A DNA stretch of 64,000 nt from Ignavibacteriales bacterium. Lineage in GTDB: Bacteria; Bacteroidota; Ignavibacteria; Ignavibacteriales; Melioribacteraceae. Under the pieces are notes generated by a model that was given only the letters and a program-made list of their open reading frames with translations, had not been told where the DNA came from and ran no database searches. The position numbers and the translations under genes were made by a program. Where the stretch lies: contig JAGUYK010000015.1 of NCBI GenBank assembly GCA_020061355.1, positions 185,711 to 249,710 of the forward strand. Direction: 5' to 3'. Positions 1 through 9,119 of this stretch are shown here, piece by piece (position 1 is the first letter of the stretch; every line of letters begins with the position of its first letter).

Positions 1-552
1 AGGAATCAACCAGTCTTCTCCGCCATTCATTATAACATCAACGCCGGAAAAAATTGTCTGCCTTGCAATCTCTTCATTCTCTTTACGGGCATTTACCGAG
101 ACAACAAATGCGCCTGTTCCCGGTTCAATGATACTCCCGGAATTTACCAGTCCGGTCTTCATCCCGGCTAGCATGGCTTCCTGCATTATACTTAGTTTTT
201 TCCCCGAACGTGCCGTTGGAATTTCAAGATTATCATCCTTACCATATACATTAACGCCGACCTTTACTCCATATGCATGTATGGTTCCTCCTGCATTCGA
301 AGTTGCAGTTAGGGAATTTGTTAAGTGCCCTAAGTAGATACCAATGTTAGGTAATTTATCCCAGTTTAGTTTGCTGTCCGGCCCAACATAAAGCATACGA
401 ACTGCATTCCAAACAGTGAGAGATGTACCATCCGGATGAATGAAAATAACATTTCCTTTTGGATAATTATTTTGAGAAATTTCATTCGATTTTTGAGCAG
501 AGATAACTGTACTTGCAAAAAATAACAGTGTAAGAATCTTGTAGATTTTCAT
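1..552 (-). CDS. alkaline phosphatase, N-terminal part (cut by window edge)
   Basis: The minus strand stays open from the ATG at 552 to base 1, giving 184 residues of a longer protein whose C-terminus lies outside the window. A signal peptide (MKIYKILTLLFFASTVISAQ) predicts export. The mature start matches the PhoA-type alkaline phosphatase fold: VIFIHPDG holds the Asp that binds metal in the family (usually in a GDG context), and TATSNAGGTIHAYGVK aligns with the nucleophile region, placing the catalytic Ser in ATSNAGG. The later LVNSGSIIEPGTGAF and GGEDW stretches also fit. The expected role is phosphate release from organic monoesters in the periplasm. HPDG in place of the common GDGM marks a divergent subfamily. 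The family is fairly sure; the substrate is not. Confidence 0.8.
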   Translation of the reverse strand, partial: MKIYKILTLLFFASTVISAQKSNEISQNNYPKGNVIFIHPDGTSLTVWNAVRMLYVGPDSKLNWDKLPNIGIYLGHLTNSLTATSNAGGTIHAYGVKVGVNVYGKDDNLEIPTARSGKKLSIMQEAMLAGMKTGLVNSGSIIEPGTGAFVVSVNARKENEEIARQTIFSGVDVIMNGGEDWLIP

Positions 553-706
553 TTATTGCATTCTCCAGATTTTGAATGGTGCAAATTTACAAAATATTTT
601 AAAGTATGCGGTTAATTTGCAATTAAATTCAATTTAACATAATTATAAACTTTCTCAATACTGCATCTCTTTAATGAATCAAAGAGTTTAAAAACTCAAT
701 TTTTCT

Positions 707-714
707 TATATTTG
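707..714 (+). promoter_or_regulatory. possible Bacteroidota -7 box (TATATTTG) before metG
   Basis: TATATTTG matches the Bacteroidota -7 consensus TAnnTTTG. No good TTG lies at the -33 position, so support is partial. If real, transcription would begin near 721, and the TTG at 712 could not be the metG start codon. Confidence 0.35.
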
Positions 715-2808
715 ACCTCATTAAAAACAAGATTCGGATCGATTTTGGGAAATTCTGTAAATAATAGTTCGAAAGAAAAAGTTTTGGTTACATCTGCTCT
801 GCCTTATGCCAATGGTAGAATTCATTTAGGGCATTTAAGCGGGGCATATCTTCCTGCAGATATATACGTCCGTTACAAGCGGTTAAAAGGGGATGACATA
901 ATTTATATATGCGGTTCCGATGAGCATGGCGTTCCAATTACAATCACTGCTGATAATGAAAAGGTCTCACCAAAAGTTATTATCGATCGGTACCATGAAT
1001 TAAATAAACTTGCCTTTGAAAAATTCGGAATGAGTTTCGATATTTATTCGCGAACAAGCCTCCCGCTTCATCATGACACTGCGCAGGAGTTCTTTAAAAG
1101 TTATTTTGATCAAGGATTATTAATTGAAAAAAAATCATTTCAGTTTTATGATGAAAAAGTAAAAATGTTTTTACCCGATAGATATGTTGAAGGAACATGT
1201 CCGCGTTGCGGTTATGAAGAAGCGCGAAGTGATGAGTGCGAAAAATGCGGATCTTTATACGAACCTTCCGAATTGAAAAAGCCAAAAAGCAAAATTTCAG
1301 GAGAAACACCTGTTCTTAAAGAAACATCCCACTGGTATTTCCCACTTGGTAAATATCAGGAAAGACTTGAAAAATATATCAACGAAATGAGTGAAAAGTA
1401 TGGATGGAAGGATAACGTCCTGCAATATTGCCGCGGCTGGTTTAAAGAAGGATTAAAAGACCGGGCATATACTCGTGATCTTGATTGGGGTGTTAAAGTC
1501 CCTCTGGATGGAGCCGATGGCAAAGTTCTATATGTCTGGTTTGAAGCAGTTCTCGGTTATATTTCCGCAACAAAAGAACTCTCTGAAAAAAGAAATGATC
1601 CAGATCTATGGAAAAAATATTGGCAGGATGCAAATACAAAATACGTAGCATTCATTGGTAAAGATAATATTGTATTTCATACAATTATTTTCCCGGCTAT
1701 GCTGATGGCATGGAATGATGTAAATTCAGAAAAGTATATTTTACCACAAAACGTGCCGGCTAATGAGTTCCTCAATTTTGAAGGTAAAAAATTTTCTAAG
1801 TCGCGCGGATGGGGAGTAGATGTTCTTGAATTTCTCGAGCTATTCTCGGCAGACCCGCTAAGATACACTCTTGCCGCAAACCTGCCTGAGAATAAGGATA
1901 CAGATTTCTACTGGAAAGAATTTCAATCGAGAAATAATGGTGACCTTGCCGATATTCTGGGTAACTTCATCAACCGGACATTCACATTTGTAAATAAACA
2001 TTTCGATGGTAAAGTGCCTCCACTCGGTCAGCTTGATAAAATTGATCAAGGTATGATCGAGCTTGTGAGAGACTATCCAAAGAAGGTTGGTGATCTCATT
2101 GAGCGGTATAAAATAAAAGATGCGGTTTTTGAGATGATGAATCTTGCACGTGCTGCAAACAAATATTTTAATGATTCCGAACCATGGGTTAATGTTAAAA
2201 AGAATAAAGAAAAATGTGCCACTACCTTGAACATTTGCCTGAATTGTATCTACACACTTGCAGAATTATTTGAACCGGTCATCCCGTTTTCATCAGCAAA
2301 AATATTTAAAATGTTGAATGCAGAAAATGGTGGATGGATCTCAAGCGGTAATTTTGTTTTGAATGAAGGTCATGTGCTGGGAACTACTGAAATTTTATTT
2401 CAAAAAATTGAGGATAAATTGATAGAGGAACAAACGAGTAAGCTTGGAAAAATTGAAGGTGAAGAAAAACCAGAAGATGAAGAAATTACAATTGAAGAGT
2501 TCAAAAAAGTTAAACTAAAGGTTGCAGTTATTAAAAATGCCGAGAAAGTAAAAAAGAGCGAAAAACTATTAAAACTGCAGATTGATCTCGGCAATGAAGA
2601 AAGGCAATTGGTTGCCGGAGTTGCTAAAAGCTATGAACCCGAACAATTAATTGGTAAGAAGGTATTGGTTGTGGTTAACTTGAAACCGGCTAAACTTTTT
2701 GGATTGGAGTCACAGGGAATGATTCTGGCAGTTGATACTACTGAAGAAGGGAAAGTTAAAATTATTGAAATAGATCAAAGTATAAATCCCGGTACATTAG
2801 CGAAATGA
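712..2808 (+). CDS. metG: methionyl-tRNA synthetase
   Basis: Charges tRNA-Met with methionine in the cytoplasm. The class I signatures are present: HLGH (the HIGH motif, residues 38-41) after LVTSALPYANG, and KFSKS (the KMSKS loop, 360-364). A zinc knuckle is formed by C163, C166, C176 and C179 in the connective domain. Residues from about 597 to 698 form the EMAP/Trbp111-type tRNA-binding domain (FKKVKLKVAVIKNAEKV to MILAVD), joined by an acidic linker; this gives the long dimeric form of the enzyme. The start is uncertain: the open frame begins with TTG at 712, which overlaps a possible promoter box, and a second in-frame TTG at 745 gives a better N-terminus (MGNSVNNSSKEKVLVTS). No Shine-Dalgarno is visible at either. 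Confidence 0.97.
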   Translation: MTSLKTRFGSILGNSVNNSSKEKVLVTSALPYANGRIHLGHLSGAYLPADIYVRYKRLKGDDIIYICGSDEHGVPITITADNEKVSPKVIIDRYHELNKLAFEKFGMSFDIYSRTSLPLHHDTAQEFFKSYFDQGLLIEKKSFQFYDEKVKMFLPDRYVEGTCPRCGYEEARSDECEKCGSLYEPSELKKPKSKISGETPVLKETSHWYFPLGKYQERLEKYINEMSEKYGWKDNVLQYCRGWFKEGLKDRAYTRDLDWGVKVPLDGADGKVLYVWFEAVLGYISATKELSEKRNDPDLWKKYWQDANTKYVAFIGKDNIVFHTIIFPAMLMAWNDVNSEKYILPQNVPANEFLNFEGKKFSKSRGWGVDVLEFLELFSADPLRYTLAANLPENKDTDFYWKEFQSRNNGDLADILGNFINRTFTFVNKHFDGKVPPLGQLDKIDQGMIELVRDYPKKVGDLIERYKIKDAVFEMMNLARAANKYFNDSEPWVNVKKNKEKCATTLNICLNCIYTLAELFEPVIPFSSAKIFKMLNAENGGWISSGNFVLNEGHVLGTTEILFQKIEDKLIEEQTSKLGKIEGEEKPEDEEITIEEFKKVKLKVAVIKNAEKVKKSEKLLKLQIDLGNEERQLVAGVAKSYEPEQLIGKKVLVVVNLKPAKLFGLESQGMILAVDTTEEGKVKIIEIDQSINPGTLAK

Positions 2809-2832
2809 TTTTTTCAATAAGCGGCGAATAGA

Positions 2833-3777
2833 ATGAATAAGAAAATTAAATCACCGCTTAACCGGTCGATAAAACTTACAAAACCTGAAATTGAGAAGTA
2901 TTCCAAATCCCTCATAAAACTTGATTCGGATACTTCTTTACATGAAATTATAAATAAAACTATCTGTCAGGATCTATTTGAGGTTATCGACTTACTGCCG
3001 GCTAATTTTGTTGATCTATTGATAATTGACCCACCATATAATCTTTACAAGTCATTCAATTCCCTGACATTTAAGTCGAGATCTGTCAATGAGTATAATG
3101 AATGGATCGGCTTATTTGTATCGAAGTTAAAACGAATATTAAAAAATACTTCATCAATTTATTTTTGCGGTGATTGGCGAACTTCAATATCGGCCGGACA
3201 GGTACTGGAAAAATATTTTATAGTAAGAAATAGAATTACCTGGGAACGTGAAAAAGGTCGGGGTGCCAAATCAAATTGGAAAAACAATTCCGAAGATATT
3301 TGGTTCTGTACAGTTTCAAACAAATATGTTTTTAATCATGAGGGTGTAAAACTTAACCGAAAGGTTATTGCTCCATATAAAGATTCTAATGGTGAACCGA
3401 AAGATTGGTCAAAAAATAAAAACGGCAGTTTTCGCCTGACCTATCCATCAAATATCTGGACTGATATTTCAGTTCCGTTTTGGTCGATGCCTGAGAACAC
3501 CGAGCACCCGACACAAAAACCTGAAAAACTTATTGCAAAATTAATTCTCGCAAGTTCTAATGAAGGTGATATTGTCCTTGATCCTTTTTTAGGTTCTGGA
3601 ACAACCTCGGTTGTTGCTAAAAAGCTTAACAGGAGATATGTTGGGATCGAACTAGACAGACTGTATGCTTGTTTAGCCGAAAAACGGCTAGAAAAGGCAG
3701 AATCTGATCTCAGGATTCAAGGTTATGATCATGGAATCTTCTGGGAAAGGAACACAATGCCTTTCAAGGTTGAATAA
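2833..3777 (+). CDS. DNA methyltransferase, beta class (N6-adenine or N4-cytosine), apparently orphan
   Basis: Transfers a methyl group from S-adenosylmethionine to an amino group of A or C in a specific DNA site. The catalytic motif IV DPPYN is at residues 66-70 and the SAM-binding motif I DPFLGSGTT at 250-258. Because motif IV precedes motif I, with the target-recognition region between them, this is the beta class. HPTQKPEKL just before motif I is also typical. The gene lies 24 bp after metG, probably co-transcribed. No restriction endonuclease or specificity subunit is nearby, so it may be a solitary regulatory methyltransferase, or its partner may be elsewhere. The target site cannot be read from the sequence. 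Confidence 0.9.
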   Translation: MNKKIKSPLNRSIKLTKPEIEKYSKSLIKLDSDTSLHEIINKTICQDLFEVIDLLPANFVDLLIIDPPYNLYKSFNSLTFKSRSVNEYNEWIGLFVSKLKRILKNTSSIYFCGDWRTSISAGQVLEKYFIVRNRITWEREKGRGAKSNWKNNSEDIWFCTVSNKYVFNHEGVKLNRKVIAPYKDSNGEPKDWSKNKNGSFRLTYPSNIWTDISVPFWSMPENTEHPTQKPEKLIAKLILASSNEGDIVLDPFLGSGTTSVVAKKLNRRYVGIELDRLYACLAEKRLEKAESDLRIQGYDHGIFWERNTMPFKVE

Positions 3778-3870
3778 AGGGAAGAAATTTAGAATTTCTT
3801 GTTATTTTTACATTCCTCATAAATAATTAACAGAAAACAATCATACATTAACTTAATGGAGGATGATTTG

Positions 3871-5856
3871 ATGTTTATCCGAAAGCTTATTTTACCGATT
3901 ATCTCGCTCGCAGTATTATTATTTGCGTGTGTACCCGAACATTCAAAAATAGTTGTTGCCGAATATGGAAATTATAAGGTTTATATGGATGAATTTGAAA
4001 AAGCATATGCAAAAAATTCAGGTGGTATTGAAAAAGCTAAAACTGATTCATTAAAAGCTCTCCAAAAATTTCTTGATCTCTTTGTTAATTATAAGATGAA
4101 ATTGCGTGACGCAGTAGTCCGGGGTTATACCAATGATGCTGATATGAGGAAAGAATTGATTGACTACAAAATAAATATTGGTACAACTTTATTCCTGGAA
4201 GATAAATTATACGAACCTGCCCTTAAAAAAATGTATGAAAGAAGAAAAACCGAATATAATGCTGCTCATATTTTGTTATTGCCGGATTCAACAAGGAACG
4301 AGGCTCAGGTCGAAGAGTTTGGTAATCAGCTTGTTACAAGTATCTTGAATGGAGCAGATTTTGAAAAACTTGCACTTGAATATTCTAAAGACGAATACAC
4401 GAAGGGAAGAGGAGGTGTTGTAGGATGGGTTACCTCGGGGATGATATTAGTACCAGAAATTGAAGAGGCTATTTATAATACAGAAAAGGGTAAAATATAT
4501 CCAAAGTTGGTTAAATCAAATTTCGGCTATCATATTCTAAAAGTTATCGACAAAATACCGCGCCGATCCCAGATAAAAGCACAGCATATTCTGGTAGCTT
4601 TCAGAGATTCTGCGGGTGTTGTTGATTCCGCAAAGGCATTTCAAAAAATCCTTGACATCGAAAAGAAATTGAAAGAAGGTGAGGATTTTAACACACTTGC
4701 AATGCAATACTCAGATGATAAATACTCAGCTGAACGTTTTGGTGACCTGGGATTTTTCGGGCGTGGCAGAATGGACCCCAATTTTGAAAATGCTGCCTTC
4801 AGCTTAAAAGTTGACGAGATTTCTCCCATAGTTGAATCTTCGTTTGGATATCACCTTATAAAGGTTAATGCAGAAACCCCTTATACTTCATATAAGGAAA
4901 ATGTTGAAGAACTAAAAAATCTCTTCAAAAGAATATCTTATAAACAAGAGTACGATAAATTAATACATCAATTAAAATCTGAGCTGGCATATAAAATAAA
5001 TGAAGAAACAATAAAAACACTTAGCGATAATGCAGACTCAATACAAACCGGTAAGGGTTATAATGATAGCTTGATAAGGAAACAATTTGGTTCGAAAATT
5101 ATTTGCTCTTCAACTAATAGATCATTCACGGTTGATTCACTTTTCAATTTTATTAATAATTCCAATCTTTATCTCGGAAGATTTTTTAATGATGGTTTAT
5201 TAAAAGAGGCAATTGATAAATTTATTGAAACTAAAGTTCTGCAGGAAAAAGCATTAACTTATGATAAAGAAGATGCCGATTTTGCAACCCTTATGGAAGA
5301 TTATGAGAACGGAATCTATCTTTTTAAAATTCTTGAGGACGAAGTCTGGTCGAAAGTTGTTGTTGATAGTGCAATGGTTCAAAATTACTTTGATAAAAAC
5401 CGTGAAAACTATAGGTGGAAAGATCGTGTAGAATTCAAAGAAATTTATACATCAAGCGATTCTCTAATTAATCATTATCATTCGATAGCATTATCAGAAG
5501 CAGATTTTGATAGTCTTGTAGTTAAGTATACACAAAGGAAAGGTTATGAGAATATGTCCGGTTATTATGGGCTGGTTGAAGTTGATGTTAATGATTTATC
5601 AAAACAGGCAGATGCTCTCTCAAATATTGGCGATATTTCAAAACCATTTCGCTTCCAGGATGGCTGGTCAATTGTGAAATTGGTGAATAAAGAAAATGCA
5701 CGATTAAAAAATTTTGAGGAAGTTAGAGCAGAGGTTGCAAGCCTATTACAGGAACTGGAGAGTAAAAGATTAGAAGATGAATATGTAAGCAAACTCAAGA
5801 GTGTTTATACTCCAAAACTATTTTATAATGAGTTGGTTAATGCATTTAAGAATTAG
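3871..5856 (+). CDS. peptidylprolyl isomerase lipoprotein with two parvulin domains
   Basis: A periplasm-facing foldase/chaperone of the PpiC/SurA/PrsA type. The N-terminus is a lipoprotein signal (MFIRKLILPI..., lipobox LLFAC). Two parvulin rotamase domains follow: one beginning AAHILLLPD and ending FGYHILKVIDK, the second beginning KAQHILVAF and ending FGYHLIKV. About 300 further residues are mostly helical without a clear family match and may be the substrate-binding part. The start was set at the ATG at 3871 because GGAGG lies 8 bases upstream; an ATG 15 bases earlier overlaps that ribosome site. It is the first of three linked genes that all resemble SurA-type chaperones, suggesting a role in outer-membrane protein maturation. 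Confidence 0.9.
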   Translation: MFIRKLILPIISLAVLLFACVPEHSKIVVAEYGNYKVYMDEFEKAYAKNSGGIEKAKTDSLKALQKFLDLFVNYKMKLRDAVVRGYTNDADMRKELIDYKINIGTTLFLEDKLYEPALKKMYERRKTEYNAAHILLLPDSTRNEAQVEEFGNQLVTSILNGADFEKLALEYSKDEYTKGRGGVVGWVTSGMILVPEIEEAIYNTEKGKIYPKLVKSNFGYHILKVIDKIPRRSQIKAQHILVAFRDSAGVVDSAKAFQKILDIEKKLKEGEDFNTLAMQYSDDKYSAERFGDLGFFGRGRMDPNFENAAFSLKVDEISPIVESSFGYHLIKVNAETPYTSYKENVEELKNLFKRISYKQEYDKLIHQLKSELAYKINEETIKTLSDNADSIQTGKGYNDSLIRKQFGSKIICSSTNRSFTVDSLFNFINNSNLYLGRFFNDGLLKEAIDKFIETKVLQEKALTYDKEDADFATLMEDYENGIYLFKILEDEVWSKVVVDSAMVQNYFDKNRENYRWKDRVEFKEIYTSSDSLINHYHSIALSEADFDSLVVKYTQRKGYENMSGYYGLVEVDVNDLSKQADALSNIGDISKPFRFQDGWSIVKLVNKENARLKNFEEVRAEVASLLQELESKRLEDEYVSKLKSVYTPKLFYNELVNAFKN

Positions 5857-6658
5857 TCTACTTATAATTTTAACCGGGTTGTTTTTTCTTCAATGTAAAG
5901 AAGAAGAAAGACCTGCTAAAAATCTGGTTAAGGTTGGAGATTCGGTTTTAACTGAAGAGTATGTAAATAATGCTCTGGGTGAATTCCATAATCAGGCTAA
6001 GTATAGGGACGAATTTATAAATAATTGGATAGAACGCGAAGTGTTGTTCAAAGAAGCCGGTAATACTGGAATCCTGGATGATAATAATTTCAGTTTGATT
6101 CTGAATCGTTCGCGAAAAGAACTTGCAGCTGCCATGTTGATAAACAAGTATTTAGATGATAATAAATATGAGCCTGCTTCCGAAGAGTCGAAAAAGTTTT
6201 ATGAGCAATACAAAGAGGATTTCATTCTTCCGGATGATGCTTATAAAATTAACATAGCGTATTTCGGAAATAAGGAAAAAGCTATACAATTCAGATCTAT
6301 ACTGATTGAAAGTGATTGGAAAAAGGCAATTAACGCTTTCCGCGGTGATGGTGCCTTACTCAGTAATGAATCTGATAAATTAATTTATATCTATCAACTC
6401 CAGCCGGTTATACTCTATAAAATTATCAACAATCTTTTACCCGGTGAAATTAGTATAGTCCATCAAGCGGAACCGATGAGTTTTGTTATTGTTGAACTTA
6501 TTGAAAAATATTATCGAGGCTCTACACCTGCTTTTGAAATAGTTCAGGACAAGGTAAAAGATCGCATAATTGTATTAAAAAACAAAGAAGTAATAAGAAA
6601 TTATGTTAACAAATTAATCGATGAACACAACATAGAAATTAAAAGGTATAATGAATGA
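5840..6658 (+). CDS. SurA-N-like periplasmic lipoprotein without an obvious rotamase domain
   Basis: A likely lipoprotein (MHLRISLLIILTGLFFLQC, lipobox Cys next to KEEE) with an N-terminal segment like the SurA chaperone domain: VKVGDSVLTEEYVNNAL, then a helix with NNWIEREVLFKEA. Unlike its two neighbours it lacks the parvulin HIL...GYHI signatures, so it is probably a chaperone-only relative. It overlaps the end of the upstream gene, and its stop overlaps the next start (ATGA), so the three genes are translationally coupled. In-frame ATGs at 5801, 5828 and 5840 are possible; 5840 gives the most compact lipoprotein signal, while 5828 is nearly as good. The exact client is unknown. Confidence 0.75.
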   Translation: MHLRISLLIILTGLFFLQCKEEERPAKNLVKVGDSVLTEEYVNNALGEFHNQAKYRDEFINNWIEREVLFKEAGNTGILDDNNFSLILNRSRKELAAAMLINKYLDDNKYEPASEESKKFYEQYKEDFILPDDAYKINIAYFGNKEKAIQFRSILIESDWKKAINAFRGDGALLSNESDKLIYIYQLQPVILYKIINNLLPGEISIVHQAEPMSFVIVELIEKYYRGSTPAFEIVQDKVKDRIIVLKNKEVIRNYVNKLIDEHNIEIKRYNE

Positions 6659-7920
6659 AGCATTTCATAATTTTTATTTTATTTACTGCCAATCTATTGG
6701 CTCAGCAAGTTGGAGATAAGATTGTTGCAGTTGTTGATAACGAAATAATATTGAAATCCGAACTCGATTTTAGAGTGAACTTTGAGTCGGCACAGAAAAA
6801 ACTGAATCCTACTGATCCGGTTATTCAGAATTCAATTCTTAATCAGCTGATTGAAGAAAAACTTCTCTATGCCCAGGCAGAGCTTGATTCTGTTACAGTT
6901 ACTGATGAACAGGTAAATCAACAACTGGATAATCAAATAAATTATTTTATAACGCAATACGGATCCAAGGAGCGACTGGAACAGATCTACGGGATGCCGA
7001 TTGAAAAAATTAGACGGAATCTCCGAGATGACACACGTAAAAATTTAATGGCACAATCTGTTCAACAGAAAAAATTCGGAAATATCCAGGTCTCAAGAAT
7101 GGAAGTTGAAGAATTTTTTAATTCATTTAAAGATTCATTAGGCATAGTGCCTGAGAAATATCAGATTGCTCATATTTTCCAGAACCCAAGAGCGGGGGAT
7201 AGAATTAAACAGAAAGCACGTGAATTAGCGTTGATGTTATTGGATTCGCTAAAAAAAGGGGGCGACTTTGCAGAACTTGCAAAAAAATATTCTAACGACC
7301 CCGGTAGTGCCGCCCAGGGTGGAGATTTAGGATTTGTAAAGCGTGGTGTTTTTTATCCCGAATTTGAAGCGGCTGCATTTGCACTTGCACCCAATCAGCT
7401 ATCGGGAATTATTGAATCACCCGTTGGATTTCATATCATTCAACTTTTAGAAAGACGGGGCGAATCAATTCATTCACGGCATATTTTAATCAAACTAAAA
7501 GCTGATGACGAAGCCGATCTTAAATCAATTGAATTCCTGAACGATATTCGAGACAGTATCGTAAGAGGAACAAATACTTTTGATTATTATGCGAAAAGAT
7601 ATAGTGATGACAAAGAAAATTCCAGATTTGGAGGAGAACTTGGTATTTTCGAAAAGAGTCAATTGGATAAATCCCTGCTTGATATAATATTTAAAATGAA
7701 GGTGGGTGATATCAGCTTTCCAAAAAGATTGGAAATTGACAATAATACATACGGTTATCACATTGTAAAATTGATTAAAAGAACATCGGAACATAAAGCT
7801 GAACTCGATCAGGACTTTACTGAAATAAAGCGTCTTACCGAGTACTATAAAAAACAAAAATTTTATTCAAAGTGGATGGAAGAATTGAAGGAAAAGATTT
7901 TTTGGGAAGTTAGATTATAA
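6655..7920 (+). CDS. surA: SurA-like periplasmic chaperone/peptidylprolyl isomerase
   Basis: Assists folding and delivery of outer-membrane proteins. A cleavable signal (MKHFIIFILFTANLLAQQ) is followed by the SurA N-domain, which opens KIVAVVDNEIILKSELD, a near-standard SurA opening. Two parvulin domains follow: IAHIFQNP... to VGFHIIQLLE, and SRHILIKLK... to YGYHIVKLIK. The 421-residue length and the domain order (N-domain, PPIase 1, PPIase 2, short C-terminal helix) match SurA. It is the last gene of the chaperone operon and shares an ATGA overlap with the preceding lipoprotein gene. Symbol assigned by architecture; paralogues may exist elsewhere in the genome. Confidence 0.9.
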   Translation: MKHFIIFILFTANLLAQQVGDKIVAVVDNEIILKSELDFRVNFESAQKKLNPTDPVIQNSILNQLIEEKLLYAQAELDSVTVTDEQVNQQLDNQINYFITQYGSKERLEQIYGMPIEKIRRNLRDDTRKNLMAQSVQQKKFGNIQVSRMEVEEFFNSFKDSLGIVPEKYQIAHIFQNPRAGDRIKQKARELALMLLDSLKKGGDFAELAKKYSNDPGSAAQGGDLGFVKRGVFYPEFEAAAFALAPNQLSGIIESPVGFHIIQLLERRGESIHSRHILIKLKADDEADLKSIEFLNDIRDSIVRGTNTFDYYAKRYSDDKENSRFGGELGIFEKSQLDKSLLDIIFKMKVGDISFPKRLEIDNNTYGYHIVKLIKRTSEHKAELDQDFTEIKRLTEYYKKQKFYSKWMEELKEKIFWEVRL

Positions 7921-7987
7921 ACAAATTTGTTCAGCAAATTCTGGTCTCTTTTTAAAAAATATTCTTTTGTTACTATTTGGAGTTTGA

Positions 7988-8965
7988 GTGTCAAAAACTA
8001 ATGATATTGAATCCGTTGAAAAATTATGTCTTGCAGTCGGTGAAATTAAAAAAGAAATTGCAAAAGTTATTATTGGTCAGGAACAGATTATAAATGATCT
8101 TCTCGTTAGTCTACTTGCACGGGGGCATTGCCTTCTTATTGGTGTACCGGGTCTTGCTAAAACACTTCTGATAAAGACATTTTCGGAAGTACTCGATTTA
8201 AGATTCAACCGAATTCAATTTACACCCGATTTAATGCCCGGCGATATAACAGGAACAGAAATAATTGATGAGGATCCTGTAACGAAGAGAAGGGATTTCA
8301 GGTTTATTAAAGGTCCAATTTTTGCAAATATGATTCTGGCTGATGAGATTAACCGTACTCCTCCCAAAACTCAATCTGCTCTGCTTGAAGCGATGCAAGA
8401 ACACAAAGTTACTGCTGCAGGAACCACTCATATATTGGATGAACCATTTTTTGTACTTGCAACACAAAACCCGATTGAACAGGAAGGTACATATCCTCTT
8501 CCTGAAGCTCAATTAGACCGGTTTATGTTCAATCTCTGGCTCGATTACCCAAGCATTAATGAAGAGATTGAAATTATCAAGACTACTACTAGTGATTACA
8601 CTCCACATCTTAAAAAAATTCTAAAAGCCGAAGATCTAATTTCTTACCAGGATTTAATTAAACGCGTACCAGTTGCCGATAATGTCATTCAGTATGCAGT
8701 CAATTTCGTAAATAATACGCGTCCAAATACCGGTAATACTCAACAATTTGTAAACGATTGGGTAAGCTGGGGAGCCGGTCCACGTGCTTCTCAGTATTTA
8801 ATTCTTGCAGCAAAGACTAAAGCAGTTATGGAAGGCAGATTTACTCCATCAATTGATGATGTAAAAACTTTTTTAATTCCGGTTTTGCGGCATAGAATAA
8901 TTCCTAACTTTTCTGCCGAGGCGGATGGAATTAATTCGGTTGAAATTATTAAAAAGTTGTTTTGA
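7988..8965 (+). CDS. MoxR-family AAA+ ATPase
   Basis: A cytoplasmic AAA+ chaperone-like ATPase. The Walker A is GVPGLAKT (residues 52-59), the Walker B ILADE (116-120) followed by INRTPPKTQSALLEAMQE, a hallmark of MoxR proteins, and LATQNPIEQEGTYPLPEAQLDRF contains sensor 1. The C-terminal lid carries WGAGPRASQYLI. The start is a GTG at 7988; no ATG fits better. MoxR genes usually sit with DUF58/VWA-domain genes; none follow here, because the next clear gene is an M23 lipoprotein. The partner proteins are therefore either elsewhere or absent. Confidence 0.92.
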   Translation: MSKTNDIESVEKLCLAVGEIKKEIAKVIIGQEQIINDLLVSLLARGHCLLIGVPGLAKTLLIKTFSEVLDLRFNRIQFTPDLMPGDITGTEIIDEDPVTKRRDFRFIKGPIFANMILADEINRTPPKTQSALLEAMQEHKVTAAGTTHILDEPFFVLATQNPIEQEGTYPLPEAQLDRFMFNLWLDYPSINEEIEIIKTTTSDYTPHLKKILKAEDLISYQDLIKRVPVADNVIQYAVNFVNNTRPNTGNTQQFVNDWVSWGAGPRASQYLILAAKTKAVMEGRFTPSIDDVKTFLIPVLRHRIIPNFSAEADGINSVEIIKKLF

Positions 8966-9008
8966 TTTTTTATTGTACTAAAATTTCTCACAAAACTAAT
9001 TTTAATTA

Positions 9009-9113
9009 ATGTCTGGAATTATAGAGTTTATCCTTTACATACTTGATCCTATCTTACATCTTTTTAGAATCAAGTATGATTTAATTTCAGAAAAGAAAAA
9101 AAAGGATATTTAA
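9009..9113 (+). CDS. possible 34-residue small protein
   Basis: A short frame between the MoxR gene and the M23 gene, starting ATG and ending TAA six bases before the next start. It would encode a hydrophobic N-terminal stretch (MSGIIEFILYILDPIL) and a lysine-rich tail, so it could be a small membrane-associated peptide. No ribosome site is evident and I do not recognise it. It could equally be non-coding spacer. Confidence 0.3.
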   Translation: MSGIIEFILYILDPILHLFRIKYDLISEKKKKDI

Positions 9114-9119
9114 CAATAA

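Noticed and set aside
128-337. Plus-strand 69-residue open frame
   Set aside because: It lies opposite the alkaline phosphatase, which has a signal peptide and active-site motifs on the minus strand.
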